Source of the DNA: an uncultured Rhodopila sp.
GTDB lineage: Bacteria > Pseudomonadota > Alphaproteobacteria > Acetobacterales > Acetobacteraceae
Reading direction: 5' to 3'
DNA: 64,000 nucleotides
NCBI GenBank assembly: GCA_903932145.1
Contig: CAIZFE010000021.1
Location: forward strand, 1 to 64,000
A program made the position numbers and the translations under genes. This document shows positions 26,896 through 37,100 of this stretch, piece by piece (the stretch's first letter is position 1; each line of letters opens with the position of its first letter). The notes under the pieces are model-generated. The model saw only the letters and a program-made list of their open reading frames with translations. It did not search any database and had not been told where the DNA came from.

Positions 26896-28149
26896 TCAGC
26901 CAGTCCAGGTCCAGGACCACGTTTCCGGCACCGGCCCATTCTTGTAATCCACCGCCGCCACCTGCAATCCGGGTAACAGCAGCGCCTGACGCACCATTTC
27001 CGGGATCATCACAGACCCGATGGCGCGGCCAAGGCACTCATGCATGCCGGTTCCGAACAGGAACTGGTTGCCTGGTCCGCGGGTCGGATCGAACACATCC
27101 GGGTTCGGCAGCGCGCGCGGATCGAACATCGCCGAGTGTGTCATCGCCAGCACCGTCGTCCCCTTGGCGATCTTGGTTTCGTGGGGCGAACCCGGGCCCA
27201 GGACAGTGTCCTGCTCGCAGGTTCGGAAGAAATACGGGAACGCCGGCACGAAACGCAGGGCCTCATTGGCGTAGCCGTCGATCGCGGTTGGATCGTCGCT
27301 GAACGCGGCGGCGCGGGCGTTCGCCAGGATGTCCGGATGGCGTGTCAGCCAATCCAGCACGTTGACCACGCAATGTGATGTCGTTTCGACGGCCCCGATC
27401 AATAACCCTCCAACATTTTCCACCACTTTCAGCATGCCGAAATCTTTGATGGCGCCGGTGCGCGACAACGCGACCAGCCGCGAAACGGCGTCTGTCGGTG
27501 GGATACCCGCCGCTGCGTCGGCCTCCCGAGCTGTGACCAACCCGACCAGGTAGGCACCCATTTCATTGCCCACGCGCTCGCGGTTCGCAACGATCGCGGC
27601 CGGGTCGGTGACGAACGGCGCATCGAACGGTTGGTTCCAGAACGCGTCGAGTTGGCTCCAATACGACCACTCGCGCATCGCGGCCGCATCGGAATGAACA
27701 TAGCCGAACCATTCCTGTGTCAGCGCCAGCGGCACCGCCCGTGTCAGCCCGGCGACCGCATCGATCGACCCGTTCGCTTCGGCCAGCAGAGCGGCGGTCT
27801 TTTGCGCGACCCAGGTTCGGATGGCGGGAACATCCTCGAAATCCAGGATCGCCTTCATGACGGATTTTTCGCGCCAATGGATGGCGGTGTCTTCTTGCGC
27901 CATCCAATAGCTGCCCTGCTTGGGCTTGTACAACGCGGCGCTGAACAGATCGTAACGGCGCAGGATATCGGTACAGTCATCGAACCGGGCGGCGATTGTC
28001 AGTTCGGGCATCACCAGGATGGGGCGGTGGCGCCGGAGTTCCTTGAAGAACGGCAACGGCTCGTTGAAGATCCAGCCACGCACCAGGGTCCAACGCGCTG
28101 CCTCCGGTGTGGCATCGAAGCGTTCCAGATAAGTGGCCATCGCATGCAT
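26896..28149 (-). CDS. Cytochrome P450
   Basis: A 417-residue bacterial class I P450 without a membrane anchor. The haem-binding loop FLFGTGMHECLG carries the ligand Cys372. The K-helix ExxR is NEALRF, and the I-helix oxygen-activating region reads GLLIGAVETTSH, with the acid replaced by Glu before the Thr. The protein would need a ferredoxin and reductase, neither of which is next to it. The substrate is unknown. The neighbouring TRAP transporter points in the opposite direction, so co-regulation is not supported. Confidence 0.94.
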   Translation of the reverse strand: MHAMATYLERFDATPEAARWTLVRGWIFNEPLPFFKELRRHRPILVMPELTIAARFDDCTDILRRYDLFSAALYKPKQGSYWMAQEDTAIHWREKSVMKAILDFEDVPAIRTWVAQKTAALLAEANGSIDAVAGLTRAVPLALTQEWFGYVHSDAAAMREWSYWSQLDAFWNQPFDAPFVTDPAAIVANRERVGNEMGAYLVGLVTAREADAAAGIPPTDAVSRLVALSRTGAIKDFGMLKVVENVGGLLIGAVETTSHCVVNVLDWLTRHPDILANARAAAFSDDPTAIDGYANEALRFVPAFPYFFRTCEQDTVLGPGSPHETKIAKGTTVLAMTHSAMFDPRALPNPDVFDPTRGPGNQFLFGTGMHECLGRAIGSVMIPEMVRQALLLPGLQVAAVDYKNGPVPETWSWTWTG

Positions 28150-28353
28150 CTCCGCGGGGGGCGACCGGTGATTGATCGTTATGCCACGACACTGGTCGCA
28201 GCATTCCGGAGCGTCAATGCGATGCGCAGCGGGTCGTTTCGTTCGAGTACGACGCGCCTGTTGCGGTGGTGGCGATCGCGGCCCTCACGGGTTTGCGCCA
28301 ACCTCCCCGATTGCGTTTGGGATGGTCGCGGCCCAAATGGAGCATCAACAGCG

Positions 28354-28998
28354 ATGGCTTCCAATCCCATGTCGAAACCGGACGTCGATCTTAGAGTCCT
28401 GGACGCCTACCTCATGTCGGACGACGCACCGGAGGAGTGCATGATGATCCCCGATCTGGACGGGTTTCTGACCGGAATCGCCGTGGGGCCGGAACCGATC
28501 CCGCAGTCGGAGTGGATGTCCCGTATCTGGGGCGGCGAGGACCCGAAGTTCACCGGCACAGAGGAGGCCGAGATGGTCTTTGGCACGATCATCGGCCGCT
28601 ATAATGAGATCGTGGCGCAACTGGAAGCCGGACCTGACAGCTTCGAGCCGATGTTCGAGCAGTCCGCCGACGGCCGATTGATCGTTACGGACTGGGCGGC
28701 CGGCTTCATCGACGCGGCGATGTTGCGTCCGGAGCGATGGGAGGCCCTGATTCGGGATGACGGAATGGCCGCGGTCTTTTGGCCACTGCTGCTGTTGGGC
28801 GCGGATGACGACAACAATCCGCCGTTTGGTGCGCCGCCGGTTCCCGCGGAGTCGATGGATGAACTCTATGAGAATGCATACGAGATCATCACTGAAAGCA
28901 TTTTCCGTATCCGAGCGTTCTGGCAGCAGCACGCAACCGATCCCGTCCGCAAGGAGAAACCCGGCCGCCGGCCGACCGATACGCGCCGGCGGCGCTGA
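28354..28998 (+). CDS. YecA/UPF0149-family protein
   Basis: A 214-residue protein of the YecA/UPF0149 family. DGFLTGIAVGPEPIPQSEWMSRIWG near residues 32-56 and the acidic helical region after it (MVFGTIIGRYNEIVAQLE, WAAGFIDAAMLR) match the family. Many members end in a Zn-binding SEC-C motif. This one ends in a basic tail (RKEKPGRRPTDTRRRR) without cysteines. The function of the family is poorly defined. The frame remains open far upstream, but that part is antisense to the P450, so I start at the ATG at 28354 (GGAG 11 bases upstream); the ATG at 28369 is an alternative. Confidence 0.82.
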   Translation: MASNPMSKPDVDLRVLDAYLMSDDAPEECMMIPDLDGFLTGIAVGPEPIPQSEWMSRIWGGEDPKFTGTEEAEMVFGTIIGRYNEIVAQLEAGPDSFEPMFEQSADGRLIVTDWAAGFIDAAMLRPERWEALIRDDGMAAVFWPLLLLGADDDNNPPFGAPPVPAESMDELYENAYEIITESIFRIRAFWQQHATDPVRKEKPGRRPTDTRRRR

Positions 28999-29052
28999 TG
29001 TTATGACGCGCTTAACCTGGACGCGGCCCGGACCATCCCCACATCCCGTGCG

Positions 29053-30468
29053 ATGACGCCTGTTATTGTATGGTTCCGCGACGACCTGCGTCTGTCAGAC
29101 CAGTCCGCGTTGCACGCCGCGATCGAGACCGGACGGCCGGTCCTGCCGGTGTTTATTCTCGACGACGGATCGGCTGAACGATGGGCGCCGGGCGGGGCCT
29201 CGCGCTGGTGGCTGCATCACAGCCTCGCTGCCCTGCAACAATCGCTACAGGAGTGTGGCGCTCGGCTGACCCTGCGGCGGGGCGACAGTGTCGCGACCAT
29301 TGCGGACGTTGCCAGACAGACCGGCGCGGTCGAGGTGTTTACCGGCGGTTCGGTCGATCCCCGGGCGCGGCGGCTTGATCAGGCGGCAGCGGCGGCTCTG
29401 GGCGGCGGCTTCCATCGGATGCGCACGACCACCCTGTTTCACCCTGACTCGGTGCGCACGAAGGCCGGCGGCGCTTATTCGGTTTATACGCCGTTTGCCA
29501 ATGCGTGCCTGGCGCTGGGAGGGCCGAAGGCGCCGCTTCCCGCGCCAAGAACCATTCGCGGCGCTGACCCGCTTGTGTCCGATTGTCTCGAAGACTGGGG
29601 CTTGTTGCCCGGTAAGCCCGATTGGGCGGTGGGTTTGCGCGAAACCTGGACCCCTGGCGAGGCCGGCGCGATGGAGCGGGCTGAGGCGTTCCTGGATCAC
29701 GGATTGTCCGGTTATGCCGTGGCGCGTGACCACCCCGCGCATGACGGGACATCAATGCTGTCGCCGCATCTGCATTTCGGCGAAATTTCGGCCTCTCAAC
29801 TTTGGCACATGGCTCATCGGCGGCCCGCGGGACCGGCGCGGGACATCTTTATCCGGGAACTGCTGTGGCGGGAGTTTTGCGCCAATCTGCTTTGGCATCA
29901 TCCGGCGTTACCCGACGCGCCGTTGAAGCCGGAGTTTGCGAAAATGCCATGGCGTGACGATCAGGCGGGGTTGCGGGCGTGGCGGCGTGGGCAGACCGGC
30001 GTGCCGATCGTCGATGCCGGTATGCGCCAACTTTGGCACACTGGCTGGATGCACAATCGCGTTCGCATGATCGTCGCCAGTTTTCTGGTCAAGCACCTGA
30101 TGATGCCGTGGCAGGATGGCGAGGCCTGGTTCTGGGACACCCTGGTTGACGCCGATCTGGCGAGCAACGCCGGCAACTGGCAATGGGTCGCCGGGTGCGG
30201 CGCCGATGCCGCGCCGTATTTCCGGATTTTCAACCCGATCCTGCAGGGCAAAAAATTCGATGCCGACGGGGTCTATGTCCGGCAGTGGGTTCCGGAACTT
30301 GGCCGGCTTGATCCCCGCCATATCCATGCGCCTTGGGATGCGCCGGCGGACACTCTGACCAGGGCCGGTGTCTCCCTCGGCAACACGTATCCGAAACCGA
30401 TCGTGGATCTTGGGATCGGCAGGTCGCGCGCTTTGGAGGCCTATGCGCGAATTCGTGAGTCCGCGTGA
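29053..30468 (+). CDS. phrB: Deoxyribodipyrimidine photolyase
   Basis: A 471-residue class I CPD photolyase, which uses blue light and FADH- to split pyrimidine dimers. The N-terminal antenna-binding domain starts VIVWFRDDLRLSDQSALHAA. The FAD-binding helical domain covers about 270-470 and has RELLWREFCANLLWHHP, GVPIVDAGMRQLWHTGWMHN and DADLASNAGNWQWVAGCGAD, including Trp residues of the electron-transfer chain. The length is normal. It starts 54 bases after the YecA-like gene and is followed by a phosphoesterase gene. Confidence 0.95.
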   Translation: MTPVIVWFRDDLRLSDQSALHAAIETGRPVLPVFILDDGSAERWAPGGASRWWLHHSLAALQQSLQECGARLTLRRGDSVATIADVARQTGAVEVFTGGSVDPRARRLDQAAAAALGGGFHRMRTTTLFHPDSVRTKAGGAYSVYTPFANACLALGGPKAPLPAPRTIRGADPLVSDCLEDWGLLPGKPDWAVGLRETWTPGEAGAMERAEAFLDHGLSGYAVARDHPAHDGTSMLSPHLHFGEISASQLWHMAHRRPAGPARDIFIRELLWREFCANLLWHHPALPDAPLKPEFAKMPWRDDQAGLRAWRRGQTGVPIVDAGMRQLWHTGWMHNRVRMIVASFLVKHLMMPWQDGEAWFWDTLVDADLASNAGNWQWVAGCGADAAPYFRIFNPILQGKKFDADGVYVRQWVPELGRLDPRHIHAPWDAPADTLTRAGVSLGNTYPKPIVDLGIGRSRALEAYARIRESA

Positions 30469-30524
30469 TGCGCGCCGGGTTGTGATGTTGGTTCGAAGCA
30501 CCAACTTAATCTACATATCATCCA

Positions 30525-31205
30525 ATGACCACCCATCCGATCCCCCCTGGTGCCAAAGTCCGAGTCGTTGGCGACGTGCATGGCGACGCCACCGGCTTCG
30601 CGTATGCGACCGCCACTGACCGCTTCATCGTGCAACTCGGCGACCTGGCTGATCACGGCCCGGACAGCGCCGGCACGCTGCGGATGATGTTCGATCTGAC
30701 CGAGACCGGGCGGGGGCTGTTTATCCTTGGCAACCACGACCTGAAGCTGGCCCGTGTGCTGTCGGGCGATCATGTGCGAATCGAGCCGGTTGTGCAGGCG
30801 ACGGTGGACCAGATGGATGACGACCTGAAAGCCAGGACGCTGCGACTGGTCGCCGAGGCGCCCGCATGGCTGCGGTACGGGTCGGCGTTGTTCGTGCACG
30901 GCGGGTTCCATACCACGATGCTGGAGCAGCCTTCGCCGGATCACGGCCTGGAGCGTCCATACGGAGCGGTGGCGCGGGCCTTGTATGGTGAACCGACCGG
31001 ACGGATGCAGACGGACGGGTATCCCGAACGCAGCTTGCGTTGGGTGGACCGCATTCCTGACGGTCTGACCGTGTATTGCGGGCATGACCGGCGCAGCAGC
31101 GACGGGCGGCCTTATGTGCGCCATGGCGCCCTGGGTGGGACGGCGGTGTTCCTGGACACCGGGGCGGGGAAGGGCGGTCACCTGTCCTGGATCGACCTGC
31201 CGTAA
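30525..31205 (+). CDS. Calcineurin-like metallophosphoesterase
   Basis: A 226-residue metallophosphoesterase of the Ser/Thr-phosphatase or Ap4A-hydrolase (PrpE/ApaH-like) branch. The metal-binding motifs occur in order: GDVHGD (near residue 16), GDLADHG (near 39), GNHD (near 69), VHGG (near 124) and GHD (near 186). All five are intact, so it is probably active on a phosphoprotein or a dinucleoside polyphosphate. It follows phrB by 56 bases on the same strand and is convergent with an SDR whose stop lies immediately after its own. Confidence 0.9.
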   Translation: MTTHPIPPGAKVRVVGDVHGDATGFAYATATDRFIVQLGDLADHGPDSAGTLRMMFDLTETGRGLFILGNHDLKLARVLSGDHVRIEPVVQATVDQMDDDLKARTLRLVAEAPAWLRYGSALFVHGGFHTTMLEQPSPDHGLERPYGAVARALYGEPTGRMQTDGYPERSLRWVDRIPDGLTVYCGHDRRSSDGRPYVRHGALGGTAVFLDTGAGKGGHLSWIDLP

Positions 31206-31970
31206 CTAAATCACCAGTCCGCCATCCACATGGATCGCCTGTCCGGTGACGTAGGCCGCAGCGGGGGATGCCAGGAAAGCGACCACAGCCGCGACCTCGT
31301 CTGGCAGTCCGACCCGGCCCAGCGGAATGCGCGCGGTTTGCGACGCCAGGGCGCCGGGGCCGATGGCGCGGTGGGCGCCCTCGTCTTTGCGGATAAAGCC
31401 CGGCACGACCGCGTTCACAGTTACGCCGTTCGGGCCGAGCTCGATCGCCAGTGCCCGGACCAGCGCCTCCAAGCCCGCCTTCGCGGCGGCCGAGGCGGGG
31501 AAAATCGCCAAATCGGTACGAAATGCGTGCGCGACAAAGCTGGATACCGCGATGACCCGGCCATTGGTGGCGTTGCGCAATGCGGGCAGGGCGGCCCGAG
31601 CGAGCCGGAAAAAAGCGCCCTGGATTGTCTCGGTTGAAGCTGTCATGGCCAGATCGGTCAGGTCCGCGAACGGCGTCCGATCGGCGAAACCGGCATTGCT
31701 GACCAGGACATCGAGGCGTCCGAAGCGATCCGTTGCGGCCGCCACCAGGGAGCCAGCAATCCCGGGATCGGCGAGGTCTCCCAACACGATCTCTGCCAGG
31801 CTGCCGGCAGCCCGGACCTGGCCTGCCACAGCCTCGGCCGCATCCCGATTGCGACGGGTATGGATCAGGATGGCGGTTTCGGGACTGGCCATGGTTCGGC
31901 AGATCGCCGCGCCTATGCCGCTGGCGGCGCCGGTGACCAGGATGGACCGTCGGATTGGTTGTTCGGTCAT
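31206..31970 (-). CDS. SDR-fold protein with Ser in place of the catalytic Tyr
   Basis: A 254-residue SDR. The cofactor motif TGAASGIG, the SNAG motif, the VSS catalytic Ser region (RVIAVSSFVAH), VVPG and HVDGG are all present. Where YxxxK is expected it reads SAAAK (PASAAAKAG), so the Tyr is replaced by Ser. I recall other SDRs with a PxSAAAKAGLEAL segment, so this may be a recurring subfamily. The ATG at 31970 has GGAGG 10 bases upstream; a TTG at 31988 overlaps that site and is less likely. Its stop abuts the phosphoesterase stop. Confidence 0.88.
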   Translation of the reverse strand: MTEQPIRRSILVTGAASGIGAAICRTMASPETAILIHTRRNRDAAEAVAGQVRAAGSLAEIVLGDLADPGIAGSLVAAATDRFGRLDVLVSNAGFADRTPFADLTDLAMTASTETIQGAFFRLARAALPALRNATNGRVIAVSSFVAHAFRTDLAIFPASAAAKAGLEALVRALAIELGPNGVTVNAVVPGFIRKDEGAHRAIGPGALASQTARIPLGRVGLPDEVAAVVAFLASPAAAYVTGQAIHVDGGLVI

Positions 31971-32059
31971 GCGCGACGATACCTCCAATGTCCGATGCCT
32001 CGCGGCTCAGAAGCAGCGTGATTGAGGCTGCGGACCGAGGCAAGCCACGCCCGTCGATC

Positions 32060-33571
32060 CTACCCCTCGACCGGCGCCGTCATCCGGCGGATAGTGCCCG
32101 TGGTGCTGTGCCCTTCCCGCAGGGTGACCAGGACCACCTTACCGCCCCGGGCCTGCACCAGGTCGCCGCCGACCACCTGATCGACCGTATAGTCGGAGCC
32201 TTTGACCAGAATGTCCGGCCGCAGCGCCCGGATCATCTCCAGCGGCGTGTCCTCGTCGAACAAGGTGACCAGATCGACCGGCGCCATCGACGCCATGACG
32301 GTGGCACGAGCCATCTCGTTTTGCAGCGGACGGCTGGGTCCCTTCAGGCGTTTGACCGAGGCATCGGTGTTCAGCGCCACGATCAGCCGGTCGCAGGCGG
32401 CGCGGGCCTCACTCAGCAGGCGGACATGGCCGGGATGGATCAGGTCAAAACAGCCATTGGCGAACCCGACTTTCAGGCCACGGCGGTGCCATTCGGCGAT
32501 CTGCTCGATGGCTTCCTCCAGGCTGGCCACCTTGCGGTCGGTCTGCACCAGGTCATCCAGATGCAGCGCGTCCAGCAACTCCTGGCGCGAAACCGTGGCC
32601 GTGCCCTGTTTGCCGACGGAAATGCCGGCCGTGGCGTTCGCCAGGATCGCCGCTTCGGGCAGGGCCGCGCCGGCCCCGAGTGCTACGGCCAGGGCCGCGA
32701 CCAGCGTATCGCCCGCCCCCGAAACGTCCGCGACTTCTCGCGCTCGGGTGGGGATGTGCAGCGCCTCGCGGTCGCGGCACACCAGCGTCAGGCCCTTTGC
32801 CGAACGGGTGACCAACACGGCCTCGCCGCCGGTGGCTTCCAGCGCCACGCGGCCGGCGCGGTCGGCTTCGGCGTCGTGTTCGGCGTCGATCCGGGTGGCG
32901 GTCCGCACTTCCAACTCGTTGGGCGTCAGGATCGCGGCGCCCCGATACGCCGCGAAATCCGCCCGCTTCGGATCGGCGATCACCAGTTTGCCGGTTCGCG
33001 TCGCGCACGCCAGGATTGCCTGCAGCACGTCATCGCACAGCACGCCTTTGGCATAATCCGACAGCACGATCACGTCCGCCGCGTCGATGGCGCGTTCGAC
33101 CGCTGCCATGACCGCCTGGAGCCCGGCGGCATTGAGAGGAGCCGTGGTTTCTTCGTCCAATCGCAGAAGCTGGTGTGACCCGGTCATGAACCGCGTCTTG
33201 CAGGTGGTCGGCCGCCCGGCGATCCGCACCAGAGCAGGCGAAATCCCGGCTGTTGCGGTGACCAGACGGTCCACATCGTCGCCGGACGGATCATCTCCCA
33301 CCACACCGATCAGGATCGCATGGCCACCCAGCGTCGCGATGTTCAGCGCCACATTTGCGGCGCCACCCAGAGTGCAACGGTTATTCGCCGGCCGCAGCAC
33401 CGCAATGGGCGCTTCCGGGGACAGGCGTTGCACGCTGCCGGTGATATACCGGTCGAGAATTACGTCGCCGATGACCAATATCCGAACGGTGTGAAAGCGA
33501 CGGACGATCGTCGCAAGCTCGATATCCGTTGGTGGGGATGTTCGGCTGCGGTCTGCCAGGGGTGGTGTCAT
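32060..33571 (-). CDS. hldE: Bifunctional heptose-7-phosphate kinase / heptose-1-phosphate adenylyltransferase
   Basis: A 503-residue bifunctional enzyme of ADP-L-glycero-D-manno-heptose synthesis for lipopolysaccharide. Residues 1-330 form the PfkB-type kinase with GGAANVA (69-75) and DVSGAGDT (282-289). Residues 365-503 form the nucleotidyltransferase with GCFDLIHPGH (373-382; HxGH motif) and KGSDYT. I start it at the ATG at 33571, because the upstream in-frame extension has no homologous look. It is divergent from the WY-repeat protein and the giant glycosyltransferase, which has a heptosyltransferase-like module. The two genes probably supply and use the same sugar. Confidence 0.95.
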   Translation of the reverse strand: MTPPLADRSRTSPPTDIELATIVRRFHTVRILVIGDVILDRYITGSVQRLSPEAPIAVLRPANNRCTLGGAANVALNIATLGGHAILIGVVGDDPSGDDVDRLVTATAGISPALVRIAGRPTTCKTRFMTGSHQLLRLDEETTAPLNAAGLQAVMAAVERAIDAADVIVLSDYAKGVLCDDVLQAILACATRTGKLVIADPKRADFAAYRGAAILTPNELEVRTATRIDAEHDAEADRAGRVALEATGGEAVLVTRSAKGLTLVCRDREALHIPTRAREVADVSGAGDTLVAALAVALGAGAALPEAAILANATAGISVGKQGTATVSRQELLDALHLDDLVQTDRKVASLEEAIEQIAEWHRRGLKVGFANGCFDLIHPGHVRLLSEARAACDRLIVALNTDASVKRLKGPSRPLQNEMARATVMASMAPVDLVTLFDEDTPLEMIRALRPDILVKGSDYTVDQVVGGDLVQARGGKVVLVTLREGHSTTGTIRRMTAPVEG

Positions 33572-33755
33572 GCGGCGATCCCTGTCGGATTGGTGTTGGA
33601 AGCGACCGGGTCCATAGCAGGACAAATCCTCCGCCGCACCTGCAAAAGCGGCTAATGAGTGTTCCATCCCCGGTCTGGAAACGCTATTGGGATGCGCGAA
33701 GGTTACGCTACTGTCGTCCTGATGTTTCGTTTGTGCCGCCCATTAAGGAGAAATC

Positions 33756-34151
33756 GTGAAATATCTCCCGCCGTTCGAGTTGATACGCCGCTCGATTGAG
33801 ATATCCACCATCAGGGGCGAGCTCCGGGTCAATTTGTCCTACGGAGATTTCGTTAAGCTGCTCCAGATGATAATCCAGGGTATCGAGGTCGATGAGGCGT
33901 GGTACGCCCGGGCCTACGAGGATATCGGTAGCGCGGTTGCGGATGGCGCGGTGCAGTCCGCCAGGCAGCATTTCGTCAGCGATGGGTATTTCGAGGGGCG
34001 CCTGCCCTTCCCGATCATGGTCGATGAGCCGTGGTATCTGGCGGCAAATCCCGACGTTGCGGAAAGTATCCGCAAAGGTGCTGTTGAGTCGGCGCAAGAC
34101 CATTTCAACCGCGATGGCTACCGTGAAGGGCGGTTGCCGTTCGGATTATGA
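33756..34151 (+). CDS. Small protein with two WY...HF...GYxEGR repeats
   Basis: A 131-residue protein starting with GTG, with AAGGAG 5 bases upstream. Two copies of a unit of about 40 residues make up residues 44-131. They read DEAWYARAYEDIGSAV ... SARQHFVSDGYFEGRLPF and DEPWYLAANPDVAESI ... SAQDHFNRDGYREGRLPF. I have seen this WY/PDV/HF/GYxEGR unit attached to glycosyltransferases and other envelope proteins, but no function is known to me. It sits immediately before the giant glycosyltransferase and in the same direction, so a joint role in envelope glycan assembly is likely. Confidence 0.8.
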   Translation: MKYLPPFELIRRSIEISTIRGELRVNLSYGDFVKLLQMIIQGIEVDEAWYARAYEDIGSAVADGAVQSARQHFVSDGYFEGRLPFPIMVDEPWYLAANPDVAESIRKGAVESAQDHFNRDGYREGRLPFGL

Positions 34152-34161
34152 CATTGTCGGG

Positions 34162-37100
34162 ATGATACCCGCACGCCGCGGCCTCGGCCGTAACGGTGAG
34201 GCGGCAATCGTCGGAATGCCTGGCCCTTGCGCGCCGCGGGTCCTAGGAACCGACACCGCACGAAACCCCGTAGGACAGGTCAGTCCGCCGGCCACAAACA
34301 GGACCAACGTCCGTATGACGCGTAAACGACCGGCATCGCCCGGGGACTCGATCCTCCTCATGCCGCCCGTCAGGCAACCGGTTGTTCGCAGGACGAAGGC
34401 GAAGCGATCAGAGGCTGACCTTCCAGCGCACACTCTGCCCCCGGTGAAGCCGATGCTCGCCGCCCAACGGGAGCGCCCGTCCAGCCTGCCCGTTATCCTG
34501 ATTGAAATCGATGCAGCGATTTCCGGGGGATTCGTCCGCGACCGGTTCGATGTTATGATCCGAGGCCGAGCGGTCAGTGTGGCGCCGATCGAGGGCATCA
34601 GGTTGCAGGTTGGCGACCTGGTCACCGGGTCCGCCTCCTTCGCACGACCGGACCGTGCCGCGGCAGCGGTCTTACCTGACGGCACGCCGGCCCGTCAGCG
34701 CGCGTTCCAGTTTAATCTGTCACGCCCCGGCGACGGCCGAACGGAAGCCTGTGCGTTCCAGATTATCGCCCGCACCAGCGATGGCGTCGAACGCGCCGAG
34801 GATTTCAGGATCGAGATCGATCCGGAAGCCGGCGATCCGGTGGCTGTCATTGTTGGACCGACGCATTGTGGACCCGGAATGGATAGGCCGGACGCCGTCA
34901 TGTACATTGAGCGGGCGGTGCTCGATCCGGATGGTATGCTGTCTGTCCAGGGGTGGGCGATCGCGCTGTCGCCGGTGATCACGGTACAGGTATTTGCCGC
35001 GGAAGCACTGATTTCCAGAGCAAATTTCGGCAGCGAACGCGACGATGTGGCGGCGGCCTATTCGGCCTATCCGAACGCTCGGTTGTCCGGCTTCGGCCTG
35101 ACATCGCAACTGGCGAAGGCCGATCGCGACGCGGACCGGATCAGGGTTCAAATCATCTGCCAGAATGGGTTCGGGCATGAGGAGAGCATCCCGGTCGAGC
35201 GCCTGGCACGCCGTGGCACGCCACGGCGGGAGGCTGAAGCCATTCCACGCACGCCGGAAAATTCGCATGCGCCTCAGGATGCGGCGGCTCCGGAGCCGCA
35301 GGCCGAAATTCGCATGCATTGTGATATTGCCGAACTGAGCGGTGATGGCGACCTGCTTGTGACGGGTTGGGCGGTGTGTGCCGCCGGGGTTGCGCAGGTA
35401 CGAATTTTGCTGAACGACGCGGACGTGGGTTTGGCCTCGTTCGGTCACCCGCGCCCTGACGTGGGCACCACCTTTCCCGCGATTCGGTCGGCGGATCTGT
35501 CGGGCTTCCGGTTTGCCCAACGTCTCCGCGGCTGGTTCCAAGGCCCGCACGAAGTTCGCGTCATTGTCCGCAATCTGGCCGGTGACGAGACTGCGACGCA
35601 GATCGCCGTCGTGGCGAGCGAAGCCGATCTCCGCGATGCAGGTCCTCCGTCCGCTGCCGATCAGCGCGAACCGGACCGCAGCGTCACGTTGACGCCGAAC
35701 GAGGCCGCCGAATTCCGTTTCGAGATTGATGCGCCCGGCGTGGCGAACGGGGCGGCGGTGGCGCTGGTCACCGGACGTCTCAGTATTGACGGCTGGGTGT
35801 TGAGCCGCAGCGGCATCGCCAGCTTCGAGGTGTTTCTCGACGGCCAACGGCTGGGCGACGCCCATTACGGACAGGCTCGCCAGGATGTTGGCGCGGCCTT
35901 CCCGGATTGGCCGAATGCCCTGCGCAGCGGCTACGCATTTCATTGTCCGCCCCGCAGCCTGCATGACGGTGACCACACGATCGAACTGCGTATCCGGGCG
36001 AACGGCGGCCAGACCATGGTCCGATCGTTTGGTATTTCGGTGAAAAAGGCCGAAGACCAGCAAGAGAATACCGGCATTCGGCGGCGGGTTCCCCGGGTGG
36101 AGGCCGACATGATGGCCGGGTTCCTCGCGGCCGCGGGCGCGCGCCCGTCGTTTCAATATATCCACCGGCAGGATCGGCCGATTGACGCCGGCCGGCTTCG
36201 TAAGACGCTGGAAGCGCTGCGGTTGCAGGCCTATCCGGAGTGGAGCGTCCAGGTTTTGGCCGCGGATGATGACGTCGCGGCGGCGCTGCGGGTGATCGTC
36301 AAAGAGACGCTACCGTATGCGGCCGATCGCTTTTCAGTCGTCGGACCCTCGGACGCGGCGGTTTGGAACGCACCGCTGGGTAAGGCTGGGGGTGCATCGT
36401 TGTGTGCCCTGCTGCTGCCCGGGGACGAACCCGGTGCGGACGCGTTGCTGGAGCTCGCGGTGGCCAGTGTTCGGCATCCGGCCTGCGACCTGTTGTATGG
36501 CGACGAGGTCAGGGTCAGTCCGGTCAGTCACGAAAAAGAGCCATTCTTCAAGCCGGATTTTTCCCCCGATCTGCTGTTCTCCACCAACTATATCGGCCGG
36601 CTTTGGGCGGTGCGCGCCGGCCTGCTGGCCAGGACCGGCGTGACACCGGCCGGTTTGTTTGCCGATGGCGAATACGATCTGGTGCTGCGCTGCGCCGACC
36701 AGGCGTCGTCGGTGCATCACATTCCCAAGCTGCTGTGTCAGCGTGGTGTCGTGGCGTTGGACACGATTGAACAGGAGCAGACCGCGCTGGAGCGGATGCT
36801 GGTTCGCCGGCGGATGGCCGCGGAGGTCTTGCCCGGGCGGATTGCCGGCACCTGGCGGGTCAGGCGGGTGGTGCCGGCGAAGGGCAAGGTTTCCATCATC
36901 ATTCCGACCTGCGCCGCGCACGGCTATATCGAGACATGCATCGCTACATTGCGGGCGAAGACGACATATACTGACTACGAAATAATATGCATCGATAATA
37001 TTCCCGCGTCCGCGATTGCCTGGAAAATATGGTTGCGGCAGAATGCCGACAAGGTTGTCGAGATCCCGGATGCGTTCAATTGGTCTCGGTTCAATAATCG

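Noticed and set aside
27631-28353. Upstream extension of the YecA-like gene
   Set aside because: The extension is antisense to the P450 and has no family pattern; the start at 28354 fits the family.
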